Shown piece by piece: positions 6,648 to 7,812 of a stretch of 7,812 bases of DNA. The position numbers and the translations under genes were made by a program. Source of the DNA: Alphaproteobacteria bacterium (GTDB lineage: Bacteria > Pseudomonadota > Alphaproteobacteria > ATCC43930 > CGMCC-115725); the NCBI GenBank assembly GCA_005884825.1, contig VAZT01000229.1:1-7812 (forward strand), read 5' to 3'. Under the pieces are notes generated by a model that did not search any database, had not been told where the DNA came from, and worked only from the letters and a program-made list of their open reading frames with translations. Every line of letters starts with the position of its first letter. Position 1 is the stretch's first letter.

Positions 6648-6754
6648 CCCCTCACCCTCCCGCTTCGCGGGCCCCTCCCTCTGCCCGCCAGCGGGGCGAG
6701 GGTTATGGAACTATTCCCTCGGCCCGCTGGCGGGGAAAGGGTTAGGGTGAGGGG
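6648..6754. repeat. Large imperfect palindromic intergenic element upstream of galE
   Basis: Outer arms CCCCTCACCCT (6648-6658) and AGGGTGAGGGG (6744-6754) are perfect 11-bp inverted repeats. Inner arms GCCCGCCAGCGGGGCGAGGG (6683-6702) and CCCTCGGCCCGCTGGCGGGG (6716-6735) pair at 18 of 20 positions around a 13-nt loop. The left half has an extra small hairpin (CCCGC/GCGGG at about 6659-6671) that the right half lacks. It fills most of the gap between the lipoprotein stop (6758) and galE. From the sequence style I take it to be a dispersed REP-like repeat of the kind found many times in Hyphomicrobiales genomes. As RNA it could form a strong hairpin, ending lipoprotein transcription or stabilising its 3' end. 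There is no T-run, so it is not a textbook intrinsic terminator. Confidence 0.75.
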
Positions 6755-6757
6755 CCG

Positions 6758-7069
6758 TCACGGAGTGAAATGCTCAGCCAAATTGTCGAGGCGGATTTCG
6801 TACTGCTCGCAGCGCCCTCTCCAAGCGACGAACTCGCCGGGCGTGGCGCGCAGCGACTTCTCGGTGTCCAGGAAATAAGGCGTGGCGCACATCTGGTCGC
6901 TGACTAGAGCGTTGACTTGCGGGTCGTAGCGGTTGAACTCGGCGAACTCCGGCGGGATGTTGCCGGTGGCCTTGACCGCGCTGGTGCTGAACGCGTCCTT
7001 GATCGGGATGAAAGGCGTGCAGGCGGTCGAGAGCACCGCAGGAAGCGCGAGAAGAAAGAACAGTCGCAT
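6758..7069 (-). CDS. Small predicted lipoprotein, function unknown
   Basis: 103 residues from ATG 7069. The N-terminus MRLFFLLALPAVLSTAC is a short signal peptide ending in a lipobox-like STA-Cys, so Cys17 is the likely lipidated residue. The -3 position is Ser rather than the commoner Leu. The mature part would be about 87 residues, mostly polar, with two more cysteines (Cys61 in DQMCATPYF and Cys87 in GRCEQYE) that could form a disulphide in the periplasm. An aromatic/acidic patch (IPPEFAEFNRYDPQVN) follows the lipidation site. I do not recognise a family. The frame is open further up (to 7138), but the signal peptide fixes the start; no good Shine-Dalgarno is seen. The stop lies 4 nt from the palindromic element, and the gene is probably a separate unit from galE. 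Confidence is good that it is a real gene, low on role. Confidence 0.7.
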   Translation of the reverse strand: MRLFFLLALPAVLSTACTPFIPIKDAFSTSAVKATGNIPPEFAEFNRYDPQVNALVSDQMCATPYFLDTEKSLRATPGEFVAWRGRCEQYEIRLDNLAEHFTP

Positions 7070-7244
7070 GCCAGGTCGACCGCTGGTTGGATTTGCGGAT
7101 TGTGCCTGCCTCGTGCCGCGAGCGCAAGACCAGGTCAAAGCGCCTTTTGGTCAATCGGACGACGGGTCTTCTCCCCCGGCGCGCTGGCACGGCGTCGCGG
7201 TTCGTAGCGGGCACTCGCGAACTTGTGCTTGCTCCGCTTCCCTT
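7070..7244. other. Intergenic region between the lipoprotein gene and the cyclase remnant
   Basis: 175 nt with no convincing gene on either strand. It holds the weak candidate promoter for the lipoprotein gene (7099-7127) and a small bulged hairpin (GACCA 7128-7132 with TGGTC 7148-7152 around AAAG-CGC-CTTT). The right part may be degraded sequence that once lay upstream of, or within, the cyclase gene, but no protein similarity is visible there. Confidence 0.4.
7099..7127 (-). promoter_or_regulatory. Candidate sigma-70-type promoter for the lipoprotein gene
   Basis: On the minus strand TTGCGC (7127-7122) and CACAAT (7104-7099) are 17 nt apart, matching the -35 and -10 consensus at 3/6 and 4/6 positions. 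Transcription would begin around 7092, about 20 nt ahead of the ATG at 7069. The spacing is right but the match is weak. Confidence 0.28.
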
Positions 7245-7409
7245 CATCGTCGTGTATCGGCGGCGTCCGATGTCGCCGGCTATTCGCGGCTGATGGGCGA
7301 GGACGAGGAAGGCAAGCTCGCGGCGCTGAAGGCGATCCGCCGCGAGTTGGCAGAACCCAAGACTGCGGACATCGCCGGAATAGTAGAAGCCCGCCGCAGC
7401 AAGGGGTGA
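7245..7409 (+). pseudogene. Remnant of a class III adenylate/guanylate cyclase (N-terminal fragment)
   Basis: The plus-strand frame reads HRRVSAASDVAGYSRLMGED, then EEGKLAALKAIRRELAEPKTAD, and ends at TGA 7407-7409. This closely follows the start of the catalytic domain of class III nucleotide cyclases common in rhizobia (RRLAAILAADVVGYSRLMGxDEEGTLxALKxxRRELxDPKIAEHxG). The first metal-binding Asp in SDVAGYS is present. Just before it about two residues of the family pattern are missing. After PKTAD the expected HxGRIVKTTGDG segment is degraded to IAGIVEARRSKG and a stop. The second metal site, the purine-binding residues and the rest of the roughly 170-residue domain are absent, so it cannot be an active cyclase. 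No ATG or Shine-Dalgarno suits it. It is the only plus-strand coding signal in the window, converging on the DUF1989 gene 24 nt away. A small expressed peptide cannot be excluded but is unlikely. Confidence 0.7.
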
Positions 7410-7433
7410 CCGCGTGAAACGATACCCGCCCGC

Positions 7434-7812
7434 TCAATCGAGGACCTCGAAATGCGCTTCGGTCGGGATCATCGCGAGGCCGTTGACGGGCAGCATGTCC
7501 TGCGGGCAGGCCGAGAACGCGACGATGCAGTTCATCTCGGCGCGAAATGTGACATGGCTGCCGGGCGTACTGACCGGCGGGCGGATCTCGACACGGTTGC
7601 CGTCCACGACCGGGATGTTCATGAAGAGGTTGAGAGGCGCCGGGGTCTCGGGTGGGGTTAGACCCAGCCCGGCCAATCCCGCGGCGAGGTTGTCGGTGCA
7701 GTTGTCATGATGCTCCCTGCAGCCGAGCTGCTCGTAGCGCCAGCGGTCGCAGGCGGCGAAGAGGGTATCGTGAATGCCGCCGGACGGGTCCTCGACCAGG
7801 GTCAGGATCGGC
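7434..7812 (-). CDS. DUF1989 / urea carboxylase-associated protein (C-terminal part, cut by right edge)
   Basis: The frame enters from the right edge and ends at TGA 7436-7434, showing the last 125 residues. It carries the family's hallmark blocks: ILTLVEDPSGGIHDTLFAAC, then REHHDNCTDN, APLNLFMNIPVV, VSTPGSHVTFRAEMNC and IVAFSACPQDMLPVNG, with the conserved Cys/His residues (HHDNC, AFSACPQD) that probably bind a metal or serve catalysis. DUF1989 proteins often accompany urea carboxylase/allophanate hydrolase genes, but stand-alone copies are also common and their biochemistry is not settled. An internal TTG at 7676 could be mistaken for the start; the conserved blocks upstream of it show the protein continues past the edge. 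The frame is intact over the visible part. Neighbours that would show a urea pathway lie outside the window. Confidence 0.88.
   Translation of the reverse strand, partial: PILTLVEDPSGGIHDTLFAACDRWRYEQLGCREHHDNCTDNLAAGLAGLGLTPPETPAPLNLFMNIPVVDGNRVEIRPPVSTPGSHVTFRAEMNCIVAFSACPQDMLPVNGLAMIPTEAHFEVLD

Noticed and set aside
6933..7409. A 158-codon plus-strand frame ending in the cyclase-like segment, as an intact gene
   Set aside because: The first two thirds are antisense to the lipoprotein gene and have no cyclase similarity. Only the last 55 codons or so match, and the domain is cut short by a stop.
1..7812. CRISPR array, tRNA, rRNA, transposase or phage genes
   Set aside because: No regular direct repeats, tRNA cloverleaf arms, rRNA core sequences or recombinase motifs were seen on either strand.

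Overview
The window is GC-rich (long GC-biased frames open on both strands) and looks like a chromosomal segment of an alphaproteobacterium, most likely Hyphomicrobiales (Bradyrhizobium/Xanthobacteraceae-like). This rests on the protein families, the codon bias and a GC-rich intergenic palindrome of a kind common in that order. No database search was possible, so the taxonomy is inference. All intact genes are on the minus strand. The only recognisable plus-strand coding sequence is a decayed cyclase remnant.

Layout from the right edge, in the direction of transcription of the minus strand. (1) 7434-7812: the C-terminal 125 residues of a DUF1989 / urea-carboxylase-associated protein, cut by the right edge. 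(2) 7245-7409 (+): a fragment of the N-terminus of a class III adenylate/guanylate cyclase, broken at both ends. (3) 6758-7069: a small predicted lipoprotein of unknown function. (4) 6648-6754: a large imperfect palindrome between the lipoprotein gene and galE. (5) 6534 down to 1072: a tight three-gene cluster. It holds a UDP-glucose 4-epimerase-like protein (galE), an 865-residue protein joining a glycosidase-like TIM barrel to a family 2 glycosyltransferase with a membrane-associated C-terminus, and a full-length ABC exporter half-transporter. (6) 1-803: the N-terminal 267 residues of a membrane-anchored coiled-coil M23 peptidoglycan peptidase, cut by the left edge just as the peptidase domain begins.

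The central cluster reads as a polysaccharide or oligosaccharide module: an epimerase to supply a UDP-sugar, a fused glycosyltransferase/glycosidase-like enzyme to build and perhaps trim or transfer a glycan, and an ABC transporter to move a product across the inner membrane. Coupling looks tight. The exporter starts on TTG only 2 nt after the glycosyltransferase stop. Between galE and the glycosyltransferase, a 25-codon open frame joins the two genes through an ATGA overlap at each end. The glycan product cannot be told from sequence.

The points most worth a second look are the double-ATGA micro-ORF, the glycosidase-like domain that keeps both catalytic glutamates but has no export signal, and the uncharacterised domain at the C-terminus of the same protein.
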